Origin: Entomortierella parvispora
Lineage: Eukaryota; Mortierellomycota; Mortierellomycetes; Mortierellales; Mortierellaceae
NCBI GenBank assembly: GCA_963573315.1
Contig: OY752141.1
Coordinates: 2,480,001-2,544,000 of the forward strand
Length of the DNA: 64,000 bases
Direction: 5' to 3'
Shown here: piece after piece, positions 1 to 10,800 of the stretch
Position numbering within the stretch: position 1 is the stretch's first letter
Layout of the letters: the number at the start of each line of letters is the position of its first letter
Translations under genes and position numbers: made by a program
Notes under the pieces: generated by a model
The model's input: the letters and a program-made list of their open reading frames with translations, nothing else
Databases searched by the model: none
What the model was told of the DNA's origin: nothing

Positions 1-597
1 TAGGAGATGAGCACGGTAATTCATAGCCGAGATAAGGAGTTCCTTGGTCTTGAGAGAAAGTCCCGAGAGTAAGAAGATGCAGGAGGTAACACCATACTTG
101 ACCGAGTATTCGGGACGAATGGGGCCGCCAGTCCTGCCCCATTTGGGAAAGAAACGAGCGAGGATGATTACACCGACGAGACCGAGAAGGAACCAGTTTT
201 TCATCCACAGATCCCATGCCTTAGCCCTCCATTGGCTTTTAGGAGCGGCGGTTTCTTCTGAGGCGGTTTCTTCTGCAGGGGTATCATCATTGGCCTTTGC
301 GGACTCTTCGCGGTCTGTGAAACGGAGGTCAGTGTCAAAAGCAACATTGTCCTCTTTGGAGTGTGGCGACAGTTCAACGGTTGTTGAGGGGCTATGTTGT
401 TGGTGCAGATTAGCATTGTTGTCCAGAATCGTGTTGGTCAAGGTGGGTATCGTGATCTGGTGCTGTTGCGGAGAGGTGGATGAGGAGGAAGAGGCGGGCT
501 CAGGCGAGGAGTGAGAGTCGCTTGCTCTAGCGTCGCTGCCAGGTACGGTTGCCAAGGGGGTGACGGAGACGTCTGTCGGGGACCTCCGTTCGGTCAT
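1..597 (-). CDS. Rch1/SLC10A7-like membrane transporter, 3' part beyond window
   Basis: The minus strand is open from the ATG at 597 to the window edge (199 residues, no stop, partial). The first ~120 residues are polar and low in complexity, rich in Ser, Pro, Thr and Gln, and are likely a cytosolic tail. After them comes a Trp/Lys-flanked hydrophobic helix (WFLLGLVGVIILARFFP), then the signature GRTGGPIRPEYS and the segment FLLSGLSLKTKEL. These match the start of the fungal Rch1 / animal SLC10A7 family, bile-acid-symporter-like ten-helix proteins. Fungal Rch1 is a plasma-membrane protein known to restrain calcium entry. The family assignment rests on these motifs; a calcium role here is inferred. 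An intron may lie outside the window. The upstream region is a long GA/CT-rich stretch with no gene. Confidence 0.8.
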   Translation of the reverse strand, partial: MTERRSPTDVSVTPLATVPGSDARASDSHSSPEPASSSSSTSPQQHQITIPTLTNTILDNNANLHQQHSPSTTVELSPHSKEDNVAFDTDLRFTDREESAKANDDTPAEETASEETAAPKSQWRAKAWDLWMKNWFLLGLVGVIILARFFPKWGRTGGPIRPEYSVKYGVTSCIFLLSGLSLKTKELLISAMNYRAHLL

Positions 598-769
598 TCC
601 GTTTCTTGTTTTGTTTGATGAGAGGAGGGCAGGCAGGAGGTGAATGCACAGAGATGTCCTTGAGGAGAAGGGAGAAGGAGAGGAATGTCCTGAATGGAGG
701 AAAAGGGTTCAGTGAAAGAGCGGAGTGGAGTGGAGAGACGGGAACCCAGAGAAGCAAGAGCGTCTTGTT

Positions 770-935
770 CCTGGGAAAAAAGGAGGAAGGGAGGGAGAGG
801 AGAGAGGAGAGCAGGGAGAGAAGAAGGGAGGCGGCAGGGACGGACAGTGAGGACAGTGAGGAGAGAAGGGCAAAAGAGAGAAGAGAAGAGAGAAAGAAAG
901 AGAGAAGAGAGAAAGAAAGAGAGAAGAGAGATGCG
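770..935. repeat. Purine-rich (GA/AGG) low-complexity tract
   Basis: The plus strand is almost pure A/G for about 160 bases, built from imperfect GAGA, AGGG and AGAAAG units. It lies roughly 200-350 bases upstream of the Rch1-like start, so on that gene's coding strand it is a CT tract of the kind seen before many fungal genes. Confidence 0.75.
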
Positions 936-1453
936 GCCCCGTCCTCATTAAGTAAGAAACGGCGACCCAGGTAGACCCAGGTGGTTGCAACTTGCATGCA
1001 CCCTCGCAGCCTGGCAAAAGGCGGGCGGGATGCGAAAATGGATCGGAGTCGTCTCTCGGTACAAAGAGCATGGAGGTCACCAAAGCCAAGGTTTAAGTTG
1101 CATGCTGCTGTCCGAGCAAAAGAAGGAAGGCAAACGTCCTGTTGGGCGGGGTGGGGTGAGTGCGCTGGATGTACTCTACCCTTGCCAACTCTTTGCTCTT
1201 GGGTTCTGTCTCTGTCGCTCGCTCTCTTGCCTCTTGCTCTCGCCTCCTGCCTCTTGTCCATCCGTCGCTTTGCTCTTTTTCCCTAGAATAATCCTCTGGC
1301 CGACACTCCTACCAGGTAGATGCAGCATGCAGGTCAAACCTCTCGGGTATCGGCCCTATGCGTCCCTTTGTCCACTGCCAACCAGGCTGATGTTTTGTTT
1401 TGTGAGCTTTGACTGTTCGAAAAGCTGGGTTTATCCACAAAGTGCATGGCAAT

Positions 1454-1515
1454 CCATTCTCACTCACTCTCACTCTCACTCTCTTTCTCTCTATCTCTCT
1501 ATCTCTCTCTCTTCT
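1454..1515. repeat. CT-rich microsatellite
   Basis: Imperfect CTCACT, TCTCTC and TATCTC units run over about 60 bases. No gene is attached to it. Confidence 0.7.
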
Positions 1516-2882
1516 ACACTCTTTCTCAACTCCTGCAGGCTAATGCACGAACCAATCCCCTAGATCCAAACCACAGGCTCACTCCAACCGAATTTTTTAA
1601 CCTCCGGTTACGCCCAACACAACCTGGCAAACCTGAAGGGCACATCGCCGATCAAGGTCCTCCCACCTTCTCCTGGTCAAAGTGTAACAGGAATCATCCT
1701 TCAGCCTCCATCTCTTGCGGAACAAATCAGAGTCATCGATGGCGACAACAACGTCAACGGCAAAGTTCAGGCCTTAATTATTTTACGCTCTCATGGCGTG
1801 CTTGAATGGCGATCTGTGCTCATACCCCTGCCTCGGAGGTTCCCTTCTTGTTTGCTGCCTCTCTCACCTCGAGCCAGAAATGGTCACTTTGCACCACACG
1901 CGCCCTGACAATCTCTTTTGTCTGATTACAATCCGAGTGTACAAACACTGTTGTGTTTGTTGTGGGTTCTTATCCGTTAGTCATTCTATCAGACTTGATT
2001 GAGGAAACTCATGATTTGGAGGGGGCGAGGCACATGTGGATCTGCCGAGAAAGAGGAAGGAACAAGTAGAAAACATGACAAGGAACAAAGGTCCCCATTC
2101 ATCAACAGACCTTGATACCTCGATGGCTCGTATTCAAAAGATCTTTCTGTGACTCAATTGTCGTTCTCTCATCCCTTCCTTTACTTGCCCTTGCCCTTGC
2201 CCTTGCCTTCCCTCTCGAGAATGATTCTTCCATGTGCAAACACTTGAGAGATGGAGCAAATCTAAAATGAGCAGTAATGGAACCCTCGTGAAGGAAACCC
2301 CTGTGGACTTTTGTGGCTTCCTGAGATCCCTGCATGGACAAAGACGACGCTGTTTTTACTGCTTTCGGATCCCCACTTCTGTTCTTGCAGCCTGAATGGT
2401 AGTAGAATTGAGGGGTCGGGGGACGAGGGCGACGGTCAAGTAGAGAAAGGAGATGAAGATGAAGGGGTAGAAGTAGAAGCATCAGAAAACTGACGGAAAG
2501 CCTGGATAGAATACACGACGTGTCCCCTTTGCGTTTGGTGGGTCCTTGGTTTTGGACGAAATGCAAATGTCTGTGCACGCAGCCTCGTTCTCTATCCCTC
2601 TCGCCCCTTTCTTCTTCGTGAGGGATCGGGAGTGGACCCCCTTCTCCTTTGTTAGCCTCGATGCACTTCCCTTCTTGTCTTCATTCCTTTTTGCGATTCC
2701 CTCATTTCGACTCTCATTGGACCCATTTGACGACCATTCTGCATCCTGGATTGCGTAAGACCCGTGGGAGAAAGAAATTCCAGGACGTAAACAGGTAGAC
2801 GCCAGAAGACGACATCTACCAAAGAGGCAAAGGGAAAGAAGACAGTAACAGGGGAAGCAGCCGGCAATATCATATCGCAGAT

Positions 2883-4243
2883 ATGACAAGCGAGATCATC
2901 TGGGGCCTTGTCGGCTGGTACTTTCTCCCGACCTTCCTGGCCAACTTGCTGCAAAAAATCTGGTACGGGGCTCTGTACCGCTCCTCACAAGGAAGACAAC
3001 AGGATCCTACACGAGAGACGCGAATAGCACCGACGTTTGGATCGCCAGAATACAATCGACACCATCGACGAATCCTCGTTCTGGTTACAATCGGATACCT
3101 TTGCTTGAACACCATGAACATGGCAAGGTCTACGACCGGCGACAGCTTTTATACAAGGCTCGACCTCAAGTTTGATCACTTCACTCAGAAACAGCTTCGG
3201 ACAAACTTTCGAAAGCTCTCTCTAAAATACCATCCAGACAAAGTGGGGCAGACTGGCGCAGGTACTTCGTTTAATCATTTTTTCTAGGCCAAGAATGTGA
3301 ATGCGTGTCAACCCCTATGACCCCTTTGCTGCTGTTCACCCCACTTACTCACTGCAATCTCATTTACCCTCGTCCCTTTAGAAATCTTTGTCCACGTCCG
3401 AGAGGCCCACGATGTCCTTCTCGACCCGATCAAACGTCAAGCTTACGATCGATTCGGATTCGTCCTCGTTCAGTCCTGCAAAAACTGCATGACCGGCAAA
3501 GACTATTCCCAACACGGGCTCACCAATTCCTATCAGATCTATGCTGGACTCTTAGTTGCCTTGATGGCAGGGAGCTACTTTGGTCAAGGTATTCAAGGAC
3601 GGTATTGGCTTTTTTTGCTCTTGGTCTCCCTCTTTGCACTGGAGTTGGCAATGCTGCAACGTTCAACCTCACTTGCAGCCGAGGCAATGGAGGAAGTAAC
3701 TTTAATGGGCCAAAGAGATACTGTGGCATTGGTGTTTGAGCTCTTGACGTGGCTAATCCCAAACAGGGTCACATTTGAGCGGATTAAGATCCTAAGGAAC
3801 GTGTACACGTCCATAGCTTTCGCGACGTACAAGATGGGCCACTTGATCTCGCCCCCTTCTGTGCCGCGGCCCAAAGGCCCAAAGGCCATTAAGGAGATGA
3901 TCAAACAACTGGAAGAAAAGACCCTTTTGACTTGTAAGTGATACAAATGGTGTATTTTCTATTCCTAAGGGAATCTGTTCAGAGAATTCACTCATCTGAC
4001 TTGTTTTTTTTTCCCCTTGGAAACATTTTACTTTTAGCCGAGACGTTCAATGAGGATCTTTTTGAGCTTTTTGACATTTACAGGGATCATAGCGACTGCA
4101 TGATTCAGATGAAGCGACGAATGGCCAACATGTATGAGGAGTCCAAGCTCTACGAAAACCCCACATTCAAGGAGCAGCGTGTCAGTATCCAAAAACGGGT
4201 TCTGGGTAATCTCAAGGACGAAAAGGACTTTAAAGAGGATTGA
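2883..4243 (+). CDS. Membrane-anchored J-domain (DnaJ-type) protein, 3 exons
   Basis: Exons 2883-3261, 3382-3933 and 4038-4243 join in frame to 378 residues ending in TGA. The N-terminus has a hydrophobic helix (GLVGWYFLPTFLANLL) and a second one (ILVLVTIGYLCLN). A J-domain follows at about residues 95-150: it contains the invariant HPDK that contacts Hsp70, and after the first intron continues EAHDVLLDPIKRQAYDRFG. A further hydrophobic region lies at about 165-210 (LLVALMAGS...YWLFLLLVSLFALEL), and the C-terminal part is charged and helical. The layout, with membrane segments on both sides of the J-domain, suggests an integral membrane co-chaperone, probably of the ER. The J-domain is certain; organelle and client are not visible. 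Both introns begin GT and end AG, and the first one interrupts the J-domain. Confidence 0.88.
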
Positions 4244-4501
4244 AAAATTTAGACCCCAGGGATAAGACGCAGTAAATAAAAGATGTCAAAAAATATGAAG
4301 AACGTAGTAAAACAACGTTTTGTCATTCATGGATCACCCAAAGAAAATTAGGAGGTGTGATACTGGATGGGTATGGATTTATCCGTCTCTCTCTCTGTGG
4401 TCTCTGTTGGCTGATTTGTTGTTTATGTATAATATGTATTGCCTGCCTACAGGCTACTATGATCTCCTTCACAATTACAAGTATATTCCTGCTCTCTCTT
4501 C

Positions 4502-7341
4502 TCAGAGAACAACGGCTTGGATAGCGGCGACATCACTCACGTTCCGGTTGAGGATGATCCGATTCACAGAGTCCATGATGGGTCTCAGCATGGTCGTATT
4601 AGTCGCGTCCGAGTAATGGATATAGATGTGCTTCAGCTCTGACCGGTTCAGACGTTGGAACCGATCCTTGAAGAATTCGGTCGCCGCGGCTTCATCGTCA
4701 TCTGCTCCGAGATAATCTGGGAAGTACCGCTTTATACTCGAGTACTTGATCTTTTCCCGAAAGATGTCCGTCTTGTTGAAAAACAAAATCATGGATGTGT
4801 GCACAAACCACTGAGAGTTGCAGATCTGGTCAAACAACATCATTGCCTCCTCCATTTGATTCTAAGACGCGCAACAAAGGAAAGAGGAAATAATAATAAA
4901 AAAAAAGATGGTTAACTCTCTCTCAACGGTGTGAAAAAGCCCATGCATTACACTTGAGAATAAAACACAGGAAGCTTGCAACATACGGCATCCTTATCCT
5001 CGACCAGACATTGATCATATCCACTGATTGCAGCTAGGAACAACACAGCCGTGACTCCCTCGAAGCAATGGATCCATTTTTTGCGTTCAGACCGTTGTCC
5101 GCCTACGTCAAACATCCGGTATGTCAAATGGCCCACGTGGAACGTCGTCTCTGTAATACCCGTCGATTTGACGCGGCATCGCAAGATGTCAGAGTCATCT
5201 GGAAGATAGTCGTAGCTGTAGATTCGATCCACTGAATCGAAAAAGCTGGAGAAGGGAGACAGCAGAGAATGACCATAGAAATCACAGCGAGGGTTTAGAA
5301 ACGAGGCTGCGAGAGCGTGAATTGTGGAAACAAGCAAAGGACAGACTTACTATCTCACGTTGTCTGCCAATGCATAAGTATGTCCGAGCTTGTATGTTTC
5401 TTGGACCGCTGGATCGGACCAAAGGGCCTTCAAAGCCTGTTGGTACTCTGGTGGGTAAGGGGCGCCATTATTGATACGTGGGCTCGTGGCAAAAATGGCC
5501 AGGTACTGGTCATTCTCTCGGTTGGCCAGTTCTATGTTATGGTCTTCCATCGCAATCAAGATCGATTGCATCGATGTGACCATGTTGGAGAAGACGAAAC
5601 CCCGGAACGCCTCCCGTTCGGGCTTGGAAAATCCAGAGGCGTGAAGGAGCTTCATCTGTTTAATGATGGTCGTCTTTCCAGCCTCGCCCGCACCTAAATA
5701 TGAAAGAAATGAATCTTCTTTGGTTAGGCTAAAAGCTATTTTGTTTTCTCCTCAGAGCAGACAATCTCGGGTGTCGGTCGGAAGGGCTTAATTAAGAGGG
5801 GTGGGACAGTAATAATAAAGAAAACATTGAGAGCCACGTGGCTGCAGATACCCTCTTAGAAAAACGACTTGTGTTCAGCACGCCGCATTCTTGCGGATCG
5901 ATAAAGAGCCTCCCTCAAAACTCAGGTGGAACAAAACACAAAGGATTTTTTATCACCGCCACGAGGGCGCGGGTGCAGACGAGAGTGAAGTTGCTGCGAG
6001 AATGGGAAAGACAGGCATGCACTCGGCCTTTGAGTCTGAACTTCAAATTCCTTCATTACCCCCCTCGTTTTTGTTTGCCCACAATAAGCCAAAATGAAAT
6101 GCGATGCAATGCATGCAAGAACCTTTGGCAATTCGATAATGCACAGAAGCAACTAGGGCGGTGACAACTGTGACAACAAATACCACCCCGAGGAAAAGGT
6201 ATCATCCATCTCCACCCCCCGCGCCCTTAAAATGCTGTGCTTCCCCTAAAAGATGGTAAACCATCCACAGTTCACATGGCCACTGGAGCAAGCCGTTGTG
6301 CAACCTCTCAGATAAGTTGATCTTCTGGGAGTAGGGGGCGGTCCGACAGCCTTTTCTCTCCAAGTACCCACGCGTCGCCTGTCATCACTCCCATCGCAAG
6401 GGCTCAATTTGTGACAACTGGGTAAAGAAGAATCACGCACTAGCGCCTCATCCAAATTCTTCCCGCCCATCCAATTGTGAGCTCTTCAGAAAAGTATAGT
6501 GAGGAGATGAACATGAAAGTGTCCTTCTTTCCAGTGGCGGTATGAGGCTGGAGTTCGATGGGAAGTATGTCAATTGGAGGAGGGACAACAGAGAGGAAGT
6601 AAAAATACACGTCCCTCTGGGCGGAAATGAACGTGCGGGGCAGGCGAGGGAAGGAGAGTTACGAATGGTGATGGTGATGTACACCCAAACTCATAGATCA
6701 GAGATGGTTGAACCCGACTTACCGAGAAGGAGCAGCTTGACTTCGAGTTGACGAAGACGTTCATCTGCTTTGATGGCAAGGTCGATTTTTCGACTCTGTT
6801 GTTCTTGTGAGTGTCCTGATACGCAAGCGCCCTTTTTTGCAAGAGGAGAGAAGAACCTCGCGGTCAGTGACAAAATACCCCGTCGATCCATCGAAAAAGA
6901 GATGGTTGACAAATCACAAGAAGAGTCGATCTTCCGGGATGCTCAATCTTCCCCAGCTCTTCCCGGCGAACAAAGAGAGCGAAGAAAAAAAGAAAGGGTC
7001 GGAGACTAACCAGGCCTGGTCAGTTCCACACTCCTTCTCCTTCGCTGTTCACATTTGGTGCGACATTTTTTTTTGTTGGTTGGATGGGTTGGATTACACA
7101 AGGAACGGAGGAAAGAGGAGAAAGAAAGGATAACCATTGCGGTCCTTCCACCTGGCCAGCTAGCGCGAGTGTGCGATTCTGACCCTCGCCTCTGCTCCGC
7201 TGTGAATGGTAGAATAGAATGAAGCGTCCTGCAACAGATTCCCTTTGACCTTGAGGCATTTATCGTTCAGGTCAGGCACCAGGCGTCCACTGATGAGGGC
7301 CATTATTCCCCTTTCCCACACACTCACACACCCTTACCCAC

Positions 7342-7372
<31 letters not shown>

Positions 7373-7836
7373 TCTCTTTTCTCTCTCCCTCGCCCTCTTT
7401 TTCTCATCCTCTTTTCTCTGATCTTCCGGTGGCTATGTAAAAAGAACCCCCAGCCACTCATCTTTTTTGTCCGCAATAGACTTTTTTTTTTTTTTTTTGC
7501 TCCTCTCCAACAACCCAACGCGTGAAGCACGCAAGGTGAGAGAGTGAAAATAACATTTTTTTTCTCTCTCTTTGCTGCCGGCGCGAGGCGAAACAAGGTT
7601 CGACTGAGAGAAAGAGAGAAAAGAGAGAGCGAACAAGGGCAAAGAGGAGGAGACATGAACAAAAGAGAACCAACACTGACAAAGAGACGCGACCTTCACG
7701 GGAACGCGATCTCCCTGTCTCACATGCACGGAAAGACTAACATCGGGAGAAATGACAGGGAAGAATGACGACTGTCTAGAGAGATGGAGAGAGATAGAAA
7801 GAGAGAAGGAGAGAACTGGGAGAGTGTACTTACCAT
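4502..7836 (-). CDS. Heterotrimeric G-protein alpha subunit, 5 exons
   Basis: Exons on the minus strand are 7834-7836 (ATG only), 6723-6831, 5351-5693, 4987-5245 and 4502-4861. They join to 357 residues, normal for the family. The start MGACVS carries Gly2 for myristoylation and Cys4 for palmitoylation, but the ATG is its own exon, separated from GGC by a 1002-nt intron. G1 is GAGEAGKTT, switch I contains [11 protein letters not shown], switch [15 protein letters not shown]4 NKTD, and the G5 position reads SDAT where many family members have TCAT. The next intron is also long (1029 nt); the last two are 105 and 125 nt. The C-terminus, which selects receptors, is AAIQAVVL and is unlike the usual fungal endings. 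The protein should sit on the inner plasma membrane and relay pheromone, nutrient or other GPCR signals; which pathway cannot be told. Confidence 0.92.
5694..6722 (-). other. 1029-nt intron of the G-alpha gene
   Basis: The intron starts GTAAGT and ends with AG before the exon encoding GAGEAGKTT. It is about ten times longer than the two downstream introns of the same gene. I see no coherent coding frame or RNA gene inside it. Confidence 0.75.
6832..7833 (-). other. 1002-nt intron directly after the G-alpha initiator ATG
   Basis: The donor GTAAGT follows the ATG at 7836-7834 immediately. The acceptor is AAAAAAG before GGC GCT TGC. The intron carries a CA/TA dinucleotide-type tract near 7317-7372 and a T run near 7484-7498, but no coding frame I would support. 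Confidence 0.72.
7317..7372. repeat. CA/TACACA microsatellite
   Basis: A run of CACACA units with repeated ACATAC hexamers lies inside the first intron of the G-alpha gene. Confidence 0.8.
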
Positions 7837-10800
7837 GGCTGGTCTTTTTTTGTTTGTTAAAAAACAGGAATAGTGGAACGAGACGAGGGAAGCAGTCGAA
7901 ACAAATCGACGCGTCAAACAAGGAGTTGGAGATAGGAAGAGAGAGAGAGAAGGGGGACTAAAAGTCGATCTCCTATTTAGTTCGTTTTGTTCAAAAGAAG
8001 GCAGAAACGATAGAAGGAAGAGGTCTGTCCACCACGATCCCGATCGGACACGCTGTGATGTCCTTGGAGGAAAACAAGAGAACGAGCAACAAGAAAGAGC
8101 AAGCTAGGCTGGTCGAGCAAAAAGGGGGACGAAAGAGCGAACAACGTGCGGGTGGAAAATTCGTTCTTGCTTCCAGGAACAAAACCAGGTGAACAGAGGG
8201 CGAAGAGCGGGGGTGGGCTGGACTGGCACAGGAATGATCACAGAGGATGCAAAAGAGGAATGTGGGGGCTGCAAAGGAGCAAGAAGGGGACGAGGCGAGA
8301 AATGGACAGGATGAATGAGGGAAGAAGGGATGATGGGATGAGATGAGGAAGAAGAGAGGATTCAAAGAGCAAAAAGAGGTGAGCAATGCTTGTGTCCATG
8401 GGGCAGATGGGATGGGATGGGATGCAGCCGCCTGTTCTGTTCACTTTCCGTCAAGCCCAGCCCAACTGTCCGCGAGGATGGCCCACCTCAACGACCACAA
8501 CTGCCACCATGGCACACAACAAGTAGAGCCCTCGCCATGCCCGTCCATTCAACCCGCAATACAATAGAATGGCAGTAAGCGTCGAATCCAAACCGTCCGC
8601 CTGTTGCTCTCTGAGCACCACAACGAACCCACTCACCTTGGGCAGACGGACATAAGAGAGCCATCGGTCTGCCCACTTGTCCCCCCCCACCCCTGTCTGC
8701 CACTTGCGTGCCTGTCTTCCAACCCTGTCGCAGGGCTGCCTGTCGGCATCGTTGCCTGGATCGATGCAAATACAGCATGGGGCAAGAGCCAATGGTTAAA
8801 TAGAAGCGCTCTCCTTGTCCTCGCCGCGTTTGCCCCTCCCTCTGATCACCGAGACCGCTCCTCTCTGTCCATTCTGTCAAAGAATGCTGTTGACCCACGC
8901 TTGCCTAATCGCTTCACCTCGTTGACCCGTTGACCCGTTACTTCTCAAGTCTATTTTCTCTCACGCACACGAAAGTGTTTGGTGATATCCTTTGACCCCT
9001 ATGTTGCGTCTTCATTTTCATTTTCATTTTTGGACGAGGGGTAAATAGAAGCTCGCGCGTAAGCAGAGCATTGCTGTCTAATGCACTGTTTGTATTCAAC
9101 CTGCCTTGCAATCCAGGGCTGTTCTTTTGCTTCTGATTAAAACGCGTCTATTCTTTCCATCAGAGAGCGTCAGCAATTGTAAGCAAGAAAGCATGATCGA
9201 CAAGAGCATCTCATTATTATCGTTACGTCGAAAAGAGAAGCGAGTGAGCGAGCAAGATGTCGTCTAAACGCGAAAAATAGACCAATAAAATGGCAATTGA
9301 GGAGCTCAGGCTGCAGGAACAGACGACGTTAATACTCATTCATTATTACTGCTCAGCTCTCTCTCTCTCTCTTTGTTCCTATCGAGGAAGGTCATTTCAG
9401 AATCATCTTCGGCTTCCTGGGAAATAAGGGGCCATGGAGCCAATCAGACCGTGGAAACCTCCACTCCTCCGATCGAAAGCTGAGCGAGCAGGGCCTGGAC
9501 GAGAAGAGAAACATAGGGCTCAACATGACACGGCACAAATACATTCGCACTCCCTAAGTTTTGTTTGATCCCCCTGTCCTCATTCTCCCAAACCACCCCT
9601 CTTTCCCTCGGTCGCCATTGTGAATGGTTCTATTGTGTCTAATATGTACTTGTACAGTACATGTGTAAGACATCACCACCATAACTTCAGGGTTTTCGGT
9701 GCCGCATTGAAATTTGAGTTAATGCTTGTGCCGCCACCTTGTGTGTCTGTCAACAACAAAACTTGCAGACACACGCCCCCGGCAAATCTGCCACCTTCCC
9801 CACCGTATTTTGAAAAGGGTAAAAGGTACATGAACCTCCCTTCTGGCCCCTTTCGTCGAGGTAAAAACATGAACACAATGGTGTAAACCATTCATGATTG
9901 GTAGTGCTTTGACTAGTCAAAAGAAAGACAAAAAAACCACTGATCAGGGGTATGATGATTGACGAGCCTTGAAGAAACCCGTGCGTGGATAACTCGCCAG
10001 TTGGAAGAGTCCCCAGAGCGAAAAATGATGGGTACTAGAAAGGGGTAGTGTGGAGAACAGTAAAGAGGATCAAATCGAAGAAAGACCAAACGGGTTGTTC
10101 CTGTTGATCCGACATCCCCAGAGATTTTGACATTACCCGTCTTTCAATTGCTCAAAAGGGTGGCATTCGCGTTCCCGATGTCCATTGTGTTTGTTTTGCT
10201 TTCCTTGGGGAAAATAGACCTCTCCTGGATGCCTACGAAAGAAAAACAGTGAGCACAACATCCGTCCGTCCCATCAAAATACAAAAGAACCAATGCTATC
10301 GCACGTTTTCGCCTTTTTTTTTTTTTATCTGTCTTTCCTCCTTCAAAATGACCCAGACAGATATCGCTGTCGACATCGCATACCCTGGCACTCTCTTTCC
10401 TGTAGACATCGAAAAGTCGAAGAGCTGGACCCTGTTACTGTTCCAACGGTCAAAATTAGGTTCCTTTGGCCCTGTGCCTATAAGCAAATCAAAAGGACGT
10501 AGAAAATAGTTCTTGGATACAAAAAAACCGGGCCGTTATTGAGCACTTGAACACGAGTTGCCAGGTACGGAAAGCACAAGCTGAGAGCACTCTTTTTTTT
10601 TTCTGTTCATGTGGTCGAAGTACTCTCGGTGACAACCAAAAGGCAGGTGGTTAGGGAACTTCGCGATTTGTTTTGTTCTTTGTCGCTCAGTCCCTGCAGC
10701 TCTCTATCGATGAAGGAAAAGTACTGGTAGAGACAGAGCGGCGAGATCATAAAGGATTGTCAAAAATGAACTTAATGTATGTAAACACTCACGGTGAATT

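Larger units (their letters stand above)
598..2882. other. Intergenic region with no convincing gene
   Basis: About 2.3 kb separate the divergent Rch1-like and J-protein genes. The open frames here are short, overlap on both strands and consist mostly of simple-sequence translations (Arg/Glu/Lys or Ser/Leu/Phe runs). The stretch holds a purine-rich tract near 780-935 and a CT tract near 1454-1515. It presumably contains both promoters, but I cannot point to a specific element. Confidence 0.6.

Noticed and set aside
527-1261. Long minus-strand frame of 244 codons upstream of the Rch1-like gene
   Set aside because: Its translation is dominated by Ser/Leu/Phe runs from the purine-rich tract, and overlapping frames on both strands are equally open; low-complexity artefact.
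3520-3995. Minus-strand frames across the J-protein second exon
   Set aside because: Antisense to a well-supported coding exon; no motif.
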